A DNA stretch of 64,000 nt from Flavivirga abyssicola (GCF_030540775.2 NZ_CP141266.1:4389001-4453000), one strand, 5' to 3'. Shown: positions 35,741 through 46,033, numbered from the stretch's first letter. The notes: generated from the letters alone by a model not told the origin. Numbers and translations are program-made.

Positions 35741-38700
35741 TTATTTAAAAAACGGTTTCTCATTAGCAAATAAACCTGCTTCACTAATATGTTTCCACTT
35801 TACGGGAATGTTACCGTCTAAAATAATATTAGCCATAACGTATACTTGTGCTTTCCACTTGAAACCTAAACTTTGAATGTGTTTATCTACAGCATTATAA
35901 TTTTTAGTTTTTATAAGATTGATTAACTTCTCTACAAAACCATCTTTTAGATTTAAGGCTGTAAATGTTGTCATGTACTTTTTATAATCCTTATGTTCTT
36001 TTACAGCCAACCCTAAAGCCGACCATACAGAGTTTAAATTAAGCCCTATTTGCTCTGTGTTATTATTAATTGCCTCTTTCATTTCTTTGGTTGCTCCATT
36101 TGAACTAGCTATGAAGTATTGTACATAATTTTTTATATTTTCAAACTTCTGAGATAATTCATAGGCTTCTTCCAACTGGCCTTCATTTATCAAATAATAC
36201 ACATAATTTGGATTCATTTTTTCACCCTCTATATCCCCATTTTCAATACTATTATAAAAAGCGATATCTGTATTATTTACAATAGTTTTGTAGTTTTTAC
36301 CTTCTTCAAGATTGATTATTCTTCTAATCCGTTCAGCATCATCAGCTATTATTTCCGACAATGTTAAATTATTTTTCGTTACAGTTTCAAAAGCGTTATA
36401 GGCCTTCTCAAAGTCATTTCTCTCCATAAAAACATATCCTGCAGCAAAAGCAAGCCAACTATGGTTTTTCCATTTTTTATGCCCTAAAACAAACCTTTCA
36501 TCTTTAAGTGCCTCTTGCTCGATACATCTGGTCGCTAAATAATAATAATCAGCATTATCAGGGCTTTCTAACAATAAATTTGTGTGTTTTTCACAAATAC
36601 TTTTACGTGATAAAGAATCTGAAAAGTCTTGAATACCTCTTAAACTTAACAGTTCGTTTGGATTTCTATCTAAACGAGATTCAATTACTTTAATACCATC
36701 ATTGATTTCATGTAAATAATACATCCAACTTAAAATATGTCGACTATCCGAATTATCCCATTTAATGTGAGACTCTACCATTTTTTCTAAATCATCTTTA
36801 CTCTCAATAATAGACACTAAATCATCTGGAGATTCGCTACTATAAGCCATAACTGCCTCCTTACGCTCTCCTCTACTCCCAGATGGTAATGAAATTTCGT
36901 TAGGTGGTTCCTCCAGAATATAATCTGCATTTACAGGAAATAATTTATTTCCTCCTAAAATCACTCTATCATTAACACCACTAGGAGTTCTATTTTCATA
37001 ACCATAAAAAATAGGATATTCAATAAAGACTGCTGCATTAGCAATATTATACGCAAATGCAGAATGTTCCGTAAACTCAAAACTTACTTTTTCTATTGGT
37101 AGCCCCTTATAAGTTGTTGTATTAATTTGGTATGCCACACCATAATTCAACTTAATTTCTTCGCTTGTATTAGGTTTCAAACTAATATTGGTATTATCTA
37201 CATTTATGGTAACATCTGTTTGTAAACCATTATAGATGTATAAAGGTAATTTTTGAGAATAACTACCAAAAAACATAGCCGCTAGTAAAATACCCCCAGC
37301 TATTCCAAATTTTGCTACCGAAGCAACTAAACCATCTCCAGTTATAAAACGGTCCCAAAACTCAAGCTTTCTTTGAATTTTGCGCTCACTACCAGGTACC
37401 AAAGTAGCGTAAGTCTCAGGCAAATCAATTCTTTTGGGTACATCTGTAAAGTACTTATTACTTAAATAAGCGTCTTTAATTTTTTCTTCTGTAACTAAAA
37501 GTAATTCCAAAGATTCATTCCGTAACTTATGTAGAGCTTTTAATGCTACAGATGCCCAACCACTCACTACATTTACCCAATCGTTTATATTTGCTTTGTC
37601 AGGAAATGGTAGTTTAAATTCCTCAAAAGTAGAACGGTAACTTTCTACTTTCATATTTTCAAGTAGTATGGAATTTAAAATCAAAGTTTCAGAATCTTTA
37701 TAAATGCTCTTTAAAACTTTATAATAATCATTAGAAACATTTAGAATATCTACTAATTCAGATGAAGACACCTTACCGTCAGCCAAAGCAATACTTAGCA
37801 CATTATTAAATTTTTTAGCCACATCATTTATATTAGAGATACTGTGCTCGCTATAGTGCACCAAACCAGTGAGGCTTTTCAAATAGGCTCCTTGGTTTTT
37901 ATCTATTTTCTCAGAAGCTTTAAAGTGAAGTGTTCTACACAATGCATCATGCTCTTTAAGTTTGCTTTTTATGATTCTAACTTCCTCCTCAAGAGATTTT
38001 ACTATTTCTGGTATATCTTTACGCTTAACCTGGTTTCCACGATGCCAAACGCGACGTTTTTCGAGAGTCAAGGATTCATTTTCGCTTATCAAAAGTGCTT
38101 CTATTTCTTCTTCAACTTCCCGTAAATTCTTAATTTCTTCATTTATACTTTTTGGATAAATTTGGTTTAATCCTTTCTCTATTAAATTACTGTCTACAGT
38201 TGCTTCAAATAATTCTTCTACTGATTTAAAATTTAAAAATGCAAATCTTCCAAAAAATGTAGAATGGTATTTTGAATCTAAAAATGTCCAATTAAAATGC
38301 GCTTTATTTTGCGCTTCTAAAGCTTCATCATTATCTATAAGAGTTGTTTCTACTTTAGCTGTTTTAATTAACCTTTGGGTCATTTCTTCCTTATATGTTT
38401 GTGGATTAGAAAATAGATCCCAAGATGATTTAGCATCTATTGGTTCGTATATATATACCTTTTTTGCATTGTTTTCACGATCTATATCTGCTGGGTGCGT
38501 AGACCACATTTTTGGAGGGTTGTACTTTTTTGAAGTAAATATTCGATGCGTTTCTCGAGATTCCTCAGGAAGTATTGGAGATTTTCCATAATTAGAATCA
38601 TCTAAAACTTTAGACATCTGCTGGATGTAGTTATTTTGTAATACATACATATCTTTTATTGCCCGTTTATCAGCTAATTCTTCATTTAAACAATCCAAAG

Positions 38701-39577
38701 TATTGGCATAAGCTTCATCAGCAATTTGTAATTTATATAATGCATGAATTAGTGCGTCACTTCCTGTTAATGATACGGCTACTAAATCAGCTTGAAACTC
38801 CATTTCACGAGACAAAGCTCGTTCTGCAACAACAACAATGATGAAACAAGCGTCAATTAATGCCCTAATAGCCCACACAAGTATAGAGAGTATCCAACCT
38901 ACCCAGGCGATTCTTAAATCAGATCGAGATAAACCAGCTAGAAAAGAATCAAACATATCACGTTTACCAATTATTCTAGCCGCTATTTGCTGTGCGATAT
39001 AAACATAACGTCCTAATAACATGGACCGTTGTGCAAAATGCCCAAACTCATGCGCCAAAACCGCTTTAAACTCTCCTAAACTAAGTACATTTACTAATCC
39101 TAAACCTATCTCTAGATTTTTTTTAGACGGTAATAATAAGTTTATTAGTGAAATATCATACGAAACACTTGCATTTACCCTATCGGTTAAAAATACTTTA
39201 TGTGGTCTTGGTGCTCCAGCTTCATCCGCAAGTTTATATAAATAATCGAATAAAATAGGCTCTTCTTTTTCTGTGATATATATATGTATAGGGTTTTCTT
39301 CTCTTTTATTTAAAAAGAAAAGTGATTTCAACATAAAAAATGATAGAAAGCCAAACCCTGTAGCTAATAAATAATTCAAGAAATGACCATCAAAATTAAG
39401 GGCATCTAGAAACAAATCGTATGAAAGTTTGCCAAACCAAATCATCAATGTTAAATACAACCCTATAAAGAATAATAATCCAAAAACGGATAGCCAAACG
39501 TGTTTTTTAAATGATGAAGTAGGGTTTGTATAGTTTGATGGTACTTTTGCAGAAATTCGAGTATAAAAGCTATTCAT
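35741..39577 (-). CDS. Large M48-family membrane metallopeptidase with extended C-terminal region
   Basis: 1278 residues, far longer than HtpX/Ste24 (~290-430). Two membrane helices (~27-49, 66-89) precede a peptidase domain with zinc motif HEFGH (176-180) in VLAHEFGHFAQ and the third-ligand region LSREMEFQADLVAVSL (~255-270), with another hydrophobic pair between. Residues ~330-750 include long coiled-coil-like helices. A further membrane segment (~760-780, GIAGGILLAAMFFGSY) is followed by a beta-rich domain and then TPR-like helical repeats (~950-1250). It probably performs membrane protein quality control or processing with TPR-based partner binding. It is a single gene, convergent with the regulator on the left. 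Confidence 0.88.
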   Translation of the reverse strand: MNSFYTRISAKVPSNYTNPTSSFKKHVWLSVFGLLFFIGLYLTLMIWFGKLSYDLFLDALNFDGHFLNYLLATGFGFLSFFMLKSLFFLNKREENPIHIYITEKEEPILFDYLYKLADEAGAPRPHKVFLTDRVNASVSYDISLINLLLPSKKNLEIGLGLVNVLSLGEFKAVLAHEFGHFAQRSMLLGRYVYIAQQIAARIIGKRDMFDSFLAGLSRSDLRIAWVGWILSILVWAIRALIDACFIIVVVAERALSREMEFQADLVAVSLTGSDALIHALYKLQIADEAYANTLDCLNEELADKRAIKDMYVLQNNYIQQMSKVLDDSNYGKSPILPEESRETHRIFTSKKYNPPKMWSTHPADIDRENNAKKVYIYEPIDAKSSWDLFSNPQTYKEEMTQRLIKTAKVETTLIDNDEALEAQNKAHFNWTFLDSKYHSTFFGRFAFLNFKSVEELFEATVDSNLIEKGLNQIYPKSINEEIKNLREVEEEIEALLISENESLTLEKRRVWHRGNQVKRKDIPEIVKSLEEEVRIIKSKLKEHDALCRTLHFKASEKIDKNQGAYLKSLTGLVHYSEHSISNINDVAKKFNNVLSIALADGKVSSSELVDILNVSNDYYKVLKSIYKDSETLILNSILLENMKVESYRSTFEEFKLPFPDKANINDWVNVVSGWASVALKALHKLRNESLELLLVTEEKIKDAYLSNKYFTDVPKRIDLPETYATLVPGSERKIQRKLEFWDRFITGDGLVASVAKFGIAGGILLAAMFFGSYSQKLPLYIYNGLQTDVTINVDNTNISLKPNTSEEIKLNYGVAYQINTTTYKGLPIEKVSFEFTEHSAFAYNIANAAVFIEYPIFYGYENRTPSGVNDRVILGGNKLFPVNADYILEEPPNEISLPSGSRGERKEAVMAYSSESPDDLVSIIESKDDLEKMVESHIKWDNSDSRHILSWMYYLHEINDGIKVIESRLDRNPNELLSLRGIQDFSDSLSRKSICEKHTNLLLESPDNADYYYLATRCIEQEALKDERFVLGHKKWKNHSWLAFAAGYVFMERNDFEKAYNAFETVTKNNLTLSEIIADDAERIRRIINLEEGKNYKTIVNNTDIAFYNSIENGDIEGEKMNPNYVYYLINEGQLEEAYELSQKFENIKNYVQYFIASSNGATKEMKEAINNNTEQIGLNLNSVWSALGLAVKEHKDYKKYMTTFTALNLKDGFVEKLINLIKTKNYNAVDKHIQSLGFKWKAQVYVMANIILDGNIPVKWKHISEAGLFANEKPFFK

Positions 39578-39620
39578 ATTTATATATTAATGAATGTTAA
39601 ATATAATAATTATCTTATAC

Positions 39621-39647
39621 AAAAAGAGCCCTCTTTTAAGAGGGCTC
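39621..39647 (-). terminator. Terminator after the porin gene
   Basis: GAGCCCTCTT pairs with AAGAGGGCTC around a 2-base loop. On the minus strand the stem is followed by TTTTTG. It lies 28 bases past the porin stop and insulates it from the M48 gene. Confidence 0.9.
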
Positions 39648-39674
39648 ATAAATATTAATTAGTCACTTAAATTA

Positions 39675-40955
39675 TTATTTTGTACCATTTAAAAATTTAG
39701 GCTTTAATACCAACATAGCCCAAGCCCAATTTTGGGTATCGGATGCAGCATCTTCTGTAATTCCTTTTAGTTCATACATTCCATCTGAAGGAAACATATG
39801 TGAATATCCAGCCACTAGCGCATAACCTTTAAATTTCTTTTTGAAAACCAAATCAATTTCTGTTCCTAATGATTTCTCTCCGCTAGGTAATTCTTGCTCT
39901 CCACTAAAGTTTAAAGCTTTAACCATAAGGCTTGATGTGTCACTTAATGTAAAGTTTGCACTTGCGTGAATATCGAATAAACCAACTGAATTTCCATGAT
40001 TCCCTACGTAGAAATAATCCATGAACCCATTAAATTTATGATTGGTTCCATATAATGGGAAAAATGCACCTGTCTCTCCTGGATCTGCATCATTTCCGCT
40101 AATAATTTCTAAACCTGCTCCTAATTTAACTTTATCAGACGCTTTGTATGTTAAATCTAAGCCTAAAAGATACGCGCCTTTTACGTCTATTTCATTTTGT
40201 CTTTTACCGGTTTGTAAAAATGCATTAGCTGCTAAACCAAAGCTACCCACATTATAGTTTAAATGAGTACCTAACGTTTGTAAGTTACTCACACCATCTG
40301 GATTATCATTCGTATCAAATTCCTGGAAACCATTATTCATTAATAACAAGCTCCCTGAAAAGTTTTCCCAAGCTTGCTTTAAATAAGCATACTGCATGGT
40401 TTTGTATGAAAAGAAACCTGTAGTATTATATGCGGTTCCAACAGACTGAAAACCTGTTGGGTTAGAGTAATCCTGGTTAAACGCAAATGCAACATCTATT
40501 AAGAATTTGTCCTTTTTATATTTTATCAACGCCGCATCATGGTTACGCCCTTGTTGTGCCCAGTCTAATCCCCCAAGAATTCTCTGATCATCATAAGACA
40601 ATACTTGACGTCCTAATTTAGTTGACCATCCAGATCCAAAATTAATTTCTGCCCAAGCTTGAAAAACAGCAAATGAATTATTCTGGTCGTAAGGTAAAAT
40701 CTGTCTGTTTTCTCCCCAAACCAAAATATCTTGAAAGCTCACATAAAACTTATAAGCATCTACAGCATATCCTGCATTTAAACGTATACGGGTTGAAATA
40801 CCATAACCAGCATCGGCATCGTCGGCTATAAGGCTTCCAAAGCCGTTACGATATTCTGTACGTGGACGAAATTCGCCATCTAAAGTAAATTGTGCTTGTA
40901 CAAAATTTAAGCACCCTGCTAGTAATAGCCCCAATATTACATATTGTTTTTTCAT
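39675..40955 (-). CDS. Alginate_exp-family outer-membrane porin of the nitrate locus
   Basis: 426 residues with a cleaved Sec signal (cut near FVQA-QF). The mature text is a continuous series of amphipathic strands with aromatic girdles, starting LDGEFRPRTEYRNG and including LGRQVLSYDDQRILG, typical of Alginate_exp/OprE-like 18-strand barrels. Members of this family often sit beside nitrate/nitrite genes in Bacteroidota, so an anion channel for nitrate or nitrite is plausible (inference). Its promoter has a -7 box TACATTTG (41018-41025) with an imperfect Fnr-type site 30 bp upstream. It is the last gene of the locus on the left and is closed by a strong terminator. Confidence 0.85.
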   Translation of the reverse strand: MKKQYVILGLLLAGCLNFVQAQFTLDGEFRPRTEYRNGFGSLIADDADAGYGISTRIRLNAGYAVDAYKFYVSFQDILVWGENRQILPYDQNNSFAVFQAWAEINFGSGWSTKLGRQVLSYDDQRILGGLDWAQQGRNHDAALIKYKKDKFLIDVAFAFNQDYSNPTGFQSVGTAYNTTGFFSYKTMQYAYLKQAWENFSGSLLLMNNGFQEFDTNDNPDGVSNLQTLGTHLNYNVGSFGLAANAFLQTGKRQNEIDVKGAYLLGLDLTYKASDKVKLGAGLEIISGNDADPGETGAFFPLYGTNHKFNGFMDYFYVGNHGNSVGLFDIHASANFTLSDTSSLMVKALNFSGEQELPSGEKSLGTEIDLVFKKKFKGYALVAGYSHMFPSDGMYELKGITEDAASDTQNWAWAMLVLKPKFLNGTK

Positions 40956-41017
40956 TTTTTTTAATTTTAAGTTGTTTGTATTCTTTGAGTTAATTTTATT
41001 GTTTAATTATAGCTTGT

Positions 41018-41060
41018 CAAATGTAAAAAGACAAAAACATCTTATTTATGACAAATCTCA
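41018..41060 (-). promoter_or_regulatory. Porin promoter with imperfect Fnr-type site
   Basis: Minus strand: TGAGATTTGTCA (41049-41060) followed 29.5 bases (centre to box) later by TACATTTG (41018-41025). The right half GTCA is perfect; the left half TGAG has one mismatch to TGAY. Spacing equals that at napD, nrfH and moeA. Confidence 0.55.
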
Positions 41061-41106
41061 TATAACCAAATTTTTATAATGTTATAGTTTTTAGTTACAG
41101 CATTCA

Positions 41107-41937
41107 TTAATGCTCTAAAAAATCTATTAAGTGTTTTCTATATTTATAATAATCATCGTGTTCTAAAACGGCTTTACGGGTTCTTGGTCTTTCAAAATCA
41201 ATATTTAAAATATCACCTATTTTGGCTTTAGGTCCGCTCGTCATCATCACAACGCGATCTGCTAAAAAAATAGCTTCATCAACATCATGGGTAATCATAA
41301 CCGCCGTAATCTTTTCTTTATTCCAGATTTCAATTAGAATATCCTGAAGTTCCCCTCTCGTTAAAGAATCCAACATTCCAAAAGGTTCATCTAGCAATAA
41401 CACTTTAGGTTTTATGGCAAAAGCTCTGGCAATCCCCACACGCTGTTGCATCCCTTGGGATAGTTCTGAAGCCTTTTTATTAAAAGCATCCTCCAATCCT
41501 ACTTTTTGCAGATAGTATTTAGCAATATCATTTCGCTGGGATTTAGTAGCATGCGGAAAAACTTGATTTACTCCCAATAATACATTTTGAAGTGAAGTCA
41601 TCCAAGGCATTAGACTAGGCGATTGAAAAATCACACCTCTATCTGGCCCTGGTCCTTTTATATGTTTTCCCAATACCGAAATATGACCTCCGGAAATCTC
41701 ATTAAGTCCGGCAATCATAGAAAGCATAGTCGTTTTTCCACAACCCGAATGCCCTATAATAGTAACAAATTCCTCTTTTTTTATTTGAAGATTCAAGTTT
41801 TCAAGAACCACATAATCACCTTTAGGGGTTGGATATACCTTTTTTAGTTTTTGTAAATCCAACATAACTTGAGATGAAGGAAAAAGTCCATTATCAGTAA
41901 TATCCCCTGTCTTTTTATTTTCTATTGTAGCGTTCAT
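41107..41937 (-). CDS. Nitrate/nitrite-type ABC transporter, ATP-binding protein 2
   Basis: 276 residues, NrtC/NrtD/SsuB-type ATPase without the solute-binding-like extension of cyanobacterial NrtC. Walker A GHSGCGKTTM, signature LSQGMQQR, Walker B VLLLDEPFGMLD and a normal H-loop ITHDVDEA are all present. It works at the inner face of the membrane with the permease 42953-44059 and the sister ATPase. The start lies 9 bases past the stop of the sister gene. In contrast to the sister, its catalytic His is intact, so it probably forms the active site of an asymmetric dimer. Confidence 0.9.
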   Translation of the reverse strand: MNATIENKKTGDITDNGLFPSSQVMLDLQKLKKVYPTPKGDYVVLENLNLQIKKEEFVTIIGHSGCGKTTMLSMIAGLNEISGGHISVLGKHIKGPGPDRGVIFQSPSLMPWMTSLQNVLLGVNQVFPHATKSQRNDIAKYYLQKVGLEDAFNKKASELSQGMQQRVGIARAFAIKPKVLLLDEPFGMLDSLTRGELQDILIEIWNKEKITAVMITHDVDEAIFLADRVVMMTSGPKAKIGDILNIDFERPRTRKAVLEHDDYYKYRKHLIDFLEH

Positions 41938-41946
41938 CTGATTCTT

Positions 41947-42795
41947 TTATTTAAATTGATTAACAAAATCTTTCGGGACTAAATCCGGAAGTACAAATTC
42001 TTCTTTAGCCTGCGATTTTCTTTCGTCTCCAATATCCATTAAGTATTCTATAATAGCATTTCTGGTTTCCTTAAAATTGGCATTATCGTTCATCTCCGTT
42101 TTATCACGAGGACGCTCAATATCGATTTTAAATTCAGGTCCCAAAGTGGCATTAGGCCCTGGTTTTAAAGGAATAATACGATCTGCCATATAGATACCTT
42201 CATCTACATCATTAGTAATCAATAAAGCGGTACGTTTATCTTTTCCCCAAATATGTAATATCTCATCCTGAAGGTTACCTCTGGTTAAAGCATCTAACGC
42301 CCCAAGAGGCTCATCCATAATGATCATTTCCGGTTTCATTGCTAAAGCTCTAGCAACGGCAACACGCTGGCGCATTCCTCCAGATAACTCTTTCGGACGT
42401 TTGTTAATTGCAGGTGTTAAACTCACCATTTCAACATATTCTGCAACCAGTTTGTTTAACTCTAGTTTGCTTGTTTTTGGAAATGCCTCTTTAACCGCCA
42501 TATAAATATTCTGACCTACTGTTAACCACGGTAATAATGAGTAGTTTTGAAAAATAACCCCGCGCTCATGGCTAGTGCCAGAAACGGGTTCTCCTTTAAA
42601 CAACACCTCGCCTTTTGTTGGTTCCAGCAACCCGTTTATAAGGTTTACCAAAGTGGTTTTACCGCTTCCAGTAAAACCAACTATGGCTACAAATTCCCCT
42701 TCTTCAATCGATAAATTAATATTTGAAAGCACCTCGGTAGCATCGTCTGCTTGCCCGTAAGTCTTATATACATTGTTTAATTCTAAATATGCCAT
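41947..42795 (-). CDS. Nitrate/nitrite-type ABC transporter, ATP-binding protein 1
   Basis: 282 residues. Walker [11 protein letters not shown], signature LSGGMRQR and Walker [13 protein letters not shown] are intact. The H-loop reads ITNDVDEG, with Asn where nearly all family members have His, so this ATP site may be slow or inactive. Homologous segments follow the NrtD/SsuB pattern up to residue ~225, then a short charged C-terminal tail. It is separated from the permease by 157 bases that contain a folded repeat, and directly followed by the second ATPase. Confidence 0.9.
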   Translation of the reverse strand: MAYLELNNVYKTYGQADDATEVLSNINLSIEEGEFVAIVGFTGSGKTTLVNLINGLLEPTKGEVLFKGEPVSGTSHERGVIFQNYSLLPWLTVGQNIYMAVKEAFPKTSKLELNKLVAEYVEMVSLTPAINKRPKELSGGMRQRVAVARALAMKPEMIIMDEPLGALDALTRGNLQDEILHIWGKDKRTALLITNDVDEGIYMADRIIPLKPGPNATLGPEFKIDIERPRDKTEMNDNANFKETRNAIIEYLMDIGDERKSQAKEEFVLPDLVPKDFVNQFK

Positions 42796-42813
42796 TTTTC
42801 TTTGTGTGTTTTT

Positions 42814-42937
42814 GGCGTTACCACAAGGGTCGGGCTTTCCGTTATATCTTTTTTATTTATTCTCGATACATTTTGTTCATACTTCACAAAACACTCGAAT
42901 TGACATAAAAAAGGATGCCACTTCAATCCCTAACGCA
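42814..42937. repeat. Folded intergenic repeat between permease and ATPase genes
   Basis: Outer pairing GCGTTA (42815-42820) with TAACGC (42931-42936); an inner stem CTTTTTTAT with ATAAAAAAG; conserved-looking blocks AGGGTCGGGCTTTCCG and GGATGCCACTTCAATCCC. I recall such GGGATTGAAGTGGCATCC ... GAAAGCCCGACCC elements in many Bacteroidota spacers but cannot verify. It lies inside an operon, so it would be transcribed. Confidence 0.5.
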
Positions 42938-42952
42938 CGGTCCCTTTATCGA

Positions 42953-44059
42953 TTAAATTGCCTCATTTTTATTAAATGATACCGCATTTTGAATAGTAAG
43001 CATAATTCGGTCTAATAAAAAACCTATGATTCCTATAACAAACATAGCTACTATAATTTTAGAATTTGAGTCATTGGCACCATTTTGAAATTCTTCCCAA
43101 ACAAAGAGTCCTAAACCTGGGCTTTGTGCCAACAATTCAATCGCAATTAAAACCATCCAGGCTACAGATAATGTAATTTTTAAACCTGTAAATATTAAAG
43201 GTAATGATGATGGTAAAATCACTTTAAATACCTTTTGAAAAGGCCCTAACTTCAATACTTTGGCGACATTTATATAATCTTTATCTACTGATGATACACC
43301 CATAGCTGTATTTACCAAAGTGGCCCACATAGAACATAATCCTACACTTATAAATGAAATGATGAATGAGCTATCTCCATTGGAATCTATTAAAATAGTT
43401 TTAACGATCATAAATACCAATAGATACCATACAACCGGAGATACAGGTTTAAAAATTTGAATAAACCAGTTAAAAGCGCTTTTCAAAGTTGGGCTTAATC
43501 CTATAAGAATCCCTATTGGAATAGCTATTATTAACGCTAATAGAAATCCCGCAAATACCGTTTTTAAACTCATAATAATTTGGTCTATAAAAGACGGTCT
43601 ACCTGTATAGGTTATCGGAGCTTTTCCTTCTGCAATTCGCTTAGCATTTAAAGTGGCTGTCTTTTCTATAAATGCTGCTTTATCTGCACTAATTATATTA
43701 TGATCTCTCAATAATGATTTATAAGAGTCCCAAACCTGACCAGGTGATGGTAAGGTATTAGGTTGACAACTTATATCACCAGAAGCAATACACTCTCGCA
43801 TTGCCTCTGCAGCTGCAAGCCCTTGATCTGTAAGTGCTTTTTCAATTTTAAAATTTGCTTCTCTATTGTATAGCGACTTAGCGCCTACATGCCATAGTCC
43901 AATAAATAAAAGTATGGAAGCAAGTGGTACGGCTACTTTACGTAAGAAGTTCATATAACCTTCCTTTTCCAGCTTCCCAGTAAACAGGTCTTTTAAAGTG
44001 CTTAAAAAACCTAACCCCATAAATTTGGTTACTTTTCCTAATGTTATGCTTTGCTTCAT
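42953..44059 (-). CDS. Nitrate/nitrite-type ABC transporter permease (NrtB-like)
   Basis: 368 residues, longer than usual (~260-280). A first membrane helix (~40-60) is followed by a ~90-residue extracytoplasmic insert with CIASGDISC, then the normal SsuC/NrtB core of five to six helices with the EAA-type loop GPFQKVFKVILPSSLPLIFTG (EAA region VFKVILPSSLP). The insert is also seen in other Bacteroidota versions. It forms the channel for the anion, working with the lipoprotein at 44221-45615 and the two ATPases. It precedes them in the same direction. Confidence 0.9.
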   Translation of the reverse strand: MKQSITLGKVTKFMGLGFLSTLKDLFTGKLEKEGYMNFLRKVAVPLASILLFIGLWHVGAKSLYNREANFKIEKALTDQGLAAAEAMRECIASGDISCQPNTLPSPGQVWDSYKSLLRDHNIISADKAAFIEKTATLNAKRIAEGKAPITYTGRPSFIDQIIMSLKTVFAGFLLALIIAIPIGILIGLSPTLKSAFNWFIQIFKPVSPVVWYLLVFMIVKTILIDSNGDSSFIISFISVGLCSMWATLVNTAMGVSSVDKDYINVAKVLKLGPFQKVFKVILPSSLPLIFTGLKITLSVAWMVLIAIELLAQSPGLGLFVWEEFQNGANDSNSKIIVAMFVIGIIGFLLDRIMLTIQNAVSFNKNEAI

Positions 44060-44091
44060 AATTGCTTCTTGTTTAGTGTTTTGATTACCTT

Positions 44092-44215
44092 AACGTGAGT
44101 TTCTATGACTTTCTTTGTCATTCCGAATGCAAAGAGGAATCTCATAATTTTTGTGATTTCTCGAAAGTTTATCTTGAACGCAGTCGAAACGACAAAGACT
44201 TGTAATTTTTAAATT
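44092..44215. repeat. Degenerate spacer repeat
   Basis: Begins AACGTGAGTT like the MITE-like copies A/B, then has GTCATTCCGAATGC and GAACGCAGTCGAAACGAC. This mixture of the two spacer-repeat families lacks a right terminus and is therefore a remnant. Confidence 0.45.
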
Positions 44216-44220
44216 TCCTC

Positions 44221-45615
44221 TTACTGTACTGCTTTATCCTTGTTTCCTATAGCGAAACTATTGATATATGAAATCGGATCTTTAGCATCATACGTTGTTC
44301 CGTCTATAAAATCTGTTGTAGCAGGTTTATAACCATCTGTATTTGGGATATCCGCAGCTGGAATATGTCCTTCTTCAACTAATAGTTCGGCAGCTTGTTT
44401 CCAAATATCCGGTCTGTACACATCTTTAATAGTTTCTGCATACCACTCGGCTGGTTTAGCTTCAGGTATTTGCCCCCATCTTCTCATTTGAGTTAAAAAC
44501 CAGATACCATCAGAATAAAACGGATAGGTTGCATTGTACTTGTAGAATACATTGAAATCCGGCATCTCACGTTTATCTCCTTTTTCAAACTCAAACGTTC
44601 CTGTCATAGAGTTTGCTAATACAGCTTCATCTGCACCAACATATTGAGACATAGATAATATTTTAACAGCCTCTGCTCTATTTCCTGGCTCATCTAACCA
44701 TTTTCCTGCTCTTATTAGTGCTTTTGTTACAGCAATAGCCGTATTTGGATTTTCATCAATAAATTTCTTAGTCATTACAAATACTTTCTCTGGGTTGTTT
44801 TTCCAAATGTCATAATTTGTAGTTACTGGTACTCCAATACCCTTAAATACAGCTTGTTGATTCCATGGTTCTCCAACACAGTATCCATAAATAGTACCTG
44901 CTTCTAGTGTTGCTGGCATTTGTGGTGGTGGTGTTACAGACAATAAAACTTCTGCATCTATTTGTCCTTGTACGTTTTCAGCAGTATACATACCTGGATG
45001 AATGCCTGCTGCTGCCAGCCAATATCTAATTTCGTAGTTATGTGTAGAAACCGGAAATACCATCCCCATTTTAAAGGCTTTTCCTGAGTTTTTATAATCT
45101 TGAATTACTGGTTTTAAAGCATCTGCTTTAATAGGATGTATTGGTTTTCCATCTGTATCTTTTGGTACGTTTGGCTTCATTTTAGACCACACATCGTTTG
45201 AAACGGTAATACCATTACCATTAAGATCCATTGAGAAAGGTGTTACTAATTTTGCTTGTCTACCAAAACCTGCAGCAGCTGCAATAGGTTGTCCAGCTAA
45301 CATATGAGAACCGTCTAACTGCCCATCAATAACACGGTCTAATACATTTTTCCAGTTAGATTGTGCTTCCACAGAAACAAATAGCCCTTCATCTTCAAAG
45401 AATCCTTTTTCTTTAGCAATGGCCAAAGGCGCCATATCTGTTAATTTTATAAAACCAAATGTTAATTGTGGCTTTTCAATTTCAAGGGTTTTTGTTTTTG
45501 AAGCTTCAGCTGTTACGTTTTCAGCTAAAGTTTGCTTTTTTTCCTTACTACCGCAAGAGCATAGCAAAACTACTACTGGTAGAATCCAAGATGACTTTTT
45601 AATTATAGATTTCAT
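44221..45615 (-). CDS. Nitrate/nitrite-type ABC transporter substrate-binding lipoprotein (NrtA-like)
   Basis: 464 residues. The signal peptide ends LCSC (lipobox, Cys21). The mature part follows NrtA/Cmp[29 protein letters not shown]-type start ([16 protein letters not shown]), [32 protein letters not shown] and [11 protein letters not shown], which line the nitrate pocket in the family. It delivers the anion from periplasm to the permease. It is first gene of the transporter group. Its promoter (45637-45683) carries two TAAGTA-type palindromes, shared in exact spacing with the globin promoter. Confidence 0.92.
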   Translation of the reverse strand: MKSIIKKSSWILPVVVLLCSCGSKEKKQTLAENVTAEASKTKTLEIEKPQLTFGFIKLTDMAPLAIAKEKGFFEDEGLFVSVEAQSNWKNVLDRVIDGQLDGSHMLAGQPIAAAAGFGRQAKLVTPFSMDLNGNGITVSNDVWSKMKPNVPKDTDGKPIHPIKADALKPVIQDYKNSGKAFKMGMVFPVSTHNYEIRYWLAAAGIHPGMYTAENVQGQIDAEVLLSVTPPPQMPATLEAGTIYGYCVGEPWNQQAVFKGIGVPVTTNYDIWKNNPEKVFVMTKKFIDENPNTAIAVTKALIRAGKWLDEPGNRAEAVKILSMSQYVGADEAVLANSMTGTFEFEKGDKREMPDFNVFYKYNATYPFYSDGIWFLTQMRRWGQIPEAKPAEWYAETIKDVYRPDIWKQAAELLVEEGHIPAADIPNTDGYKPATTDFIDGTTYDAKDPISYINSFAIGNKDKAVQ

Positions 45616-46033
45616 AATTTTTAGTTTTAAATTAACTAAGTATTTATACTTATTTAAGACAAATATATAAGTACTAACACTTATAGCTTATGCAAATACA
45701 CATATGCAATCATCTTTTTTCACATAGTCAAACCTGCAAAAAAACATAAAACCATTATAAAAGTCTGATTTTAAAATAATTAAATATTAAAAAGAGATAC
45801 TAAACGTTCTACGTAATTGGTATAAAAAAGTAACGGTATTTGTATTTTTAATAAAAATAAAGGCTAAACATTAGCACTATTTATTTGTCTCTAACAGGAA
45901 AACATACAGAAAATAATAAACGAACGAAGTTTAGCTTAATAATGAAACTATTCTATTAAAAATCAATAAATGATATTCTTTGTGTCAGGTTGAGCCTTTC
46001 GACTCACGCGTTAAAAGGAGAATATTTATGACT
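45616..46033. other. Spacer with the nrtA-like promoter
   Basis: 418 bases between the binding-protein gene and the pentaheme gene. It contains the promoter and palindromes at 45637-45683, and a remnant of the spacer repeat (about 45982-46010, GTCAGGTTGAGCCTTTCGAC). The rest is AT-rich without a gene. Confidence 0.6.
45637..45683 (-). promoter_or_regulatory. nrtA-like promoter with two TAAGTA palindromes
   Basis: The -7 box TATATTTG is on the minus strand at 45660-45667. Palindrome 1, TAAGTATTTATACTTA (45637-45652), begins 7 bases after the box. Palindrome 2, TAAGTACTAACACTTA (45668-45683, one mismatch), directly abuts the box upstream. The box-to-palindrome-1 spacing is identical at the globin promoter (49665-49695). 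Confidence 0.6.
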
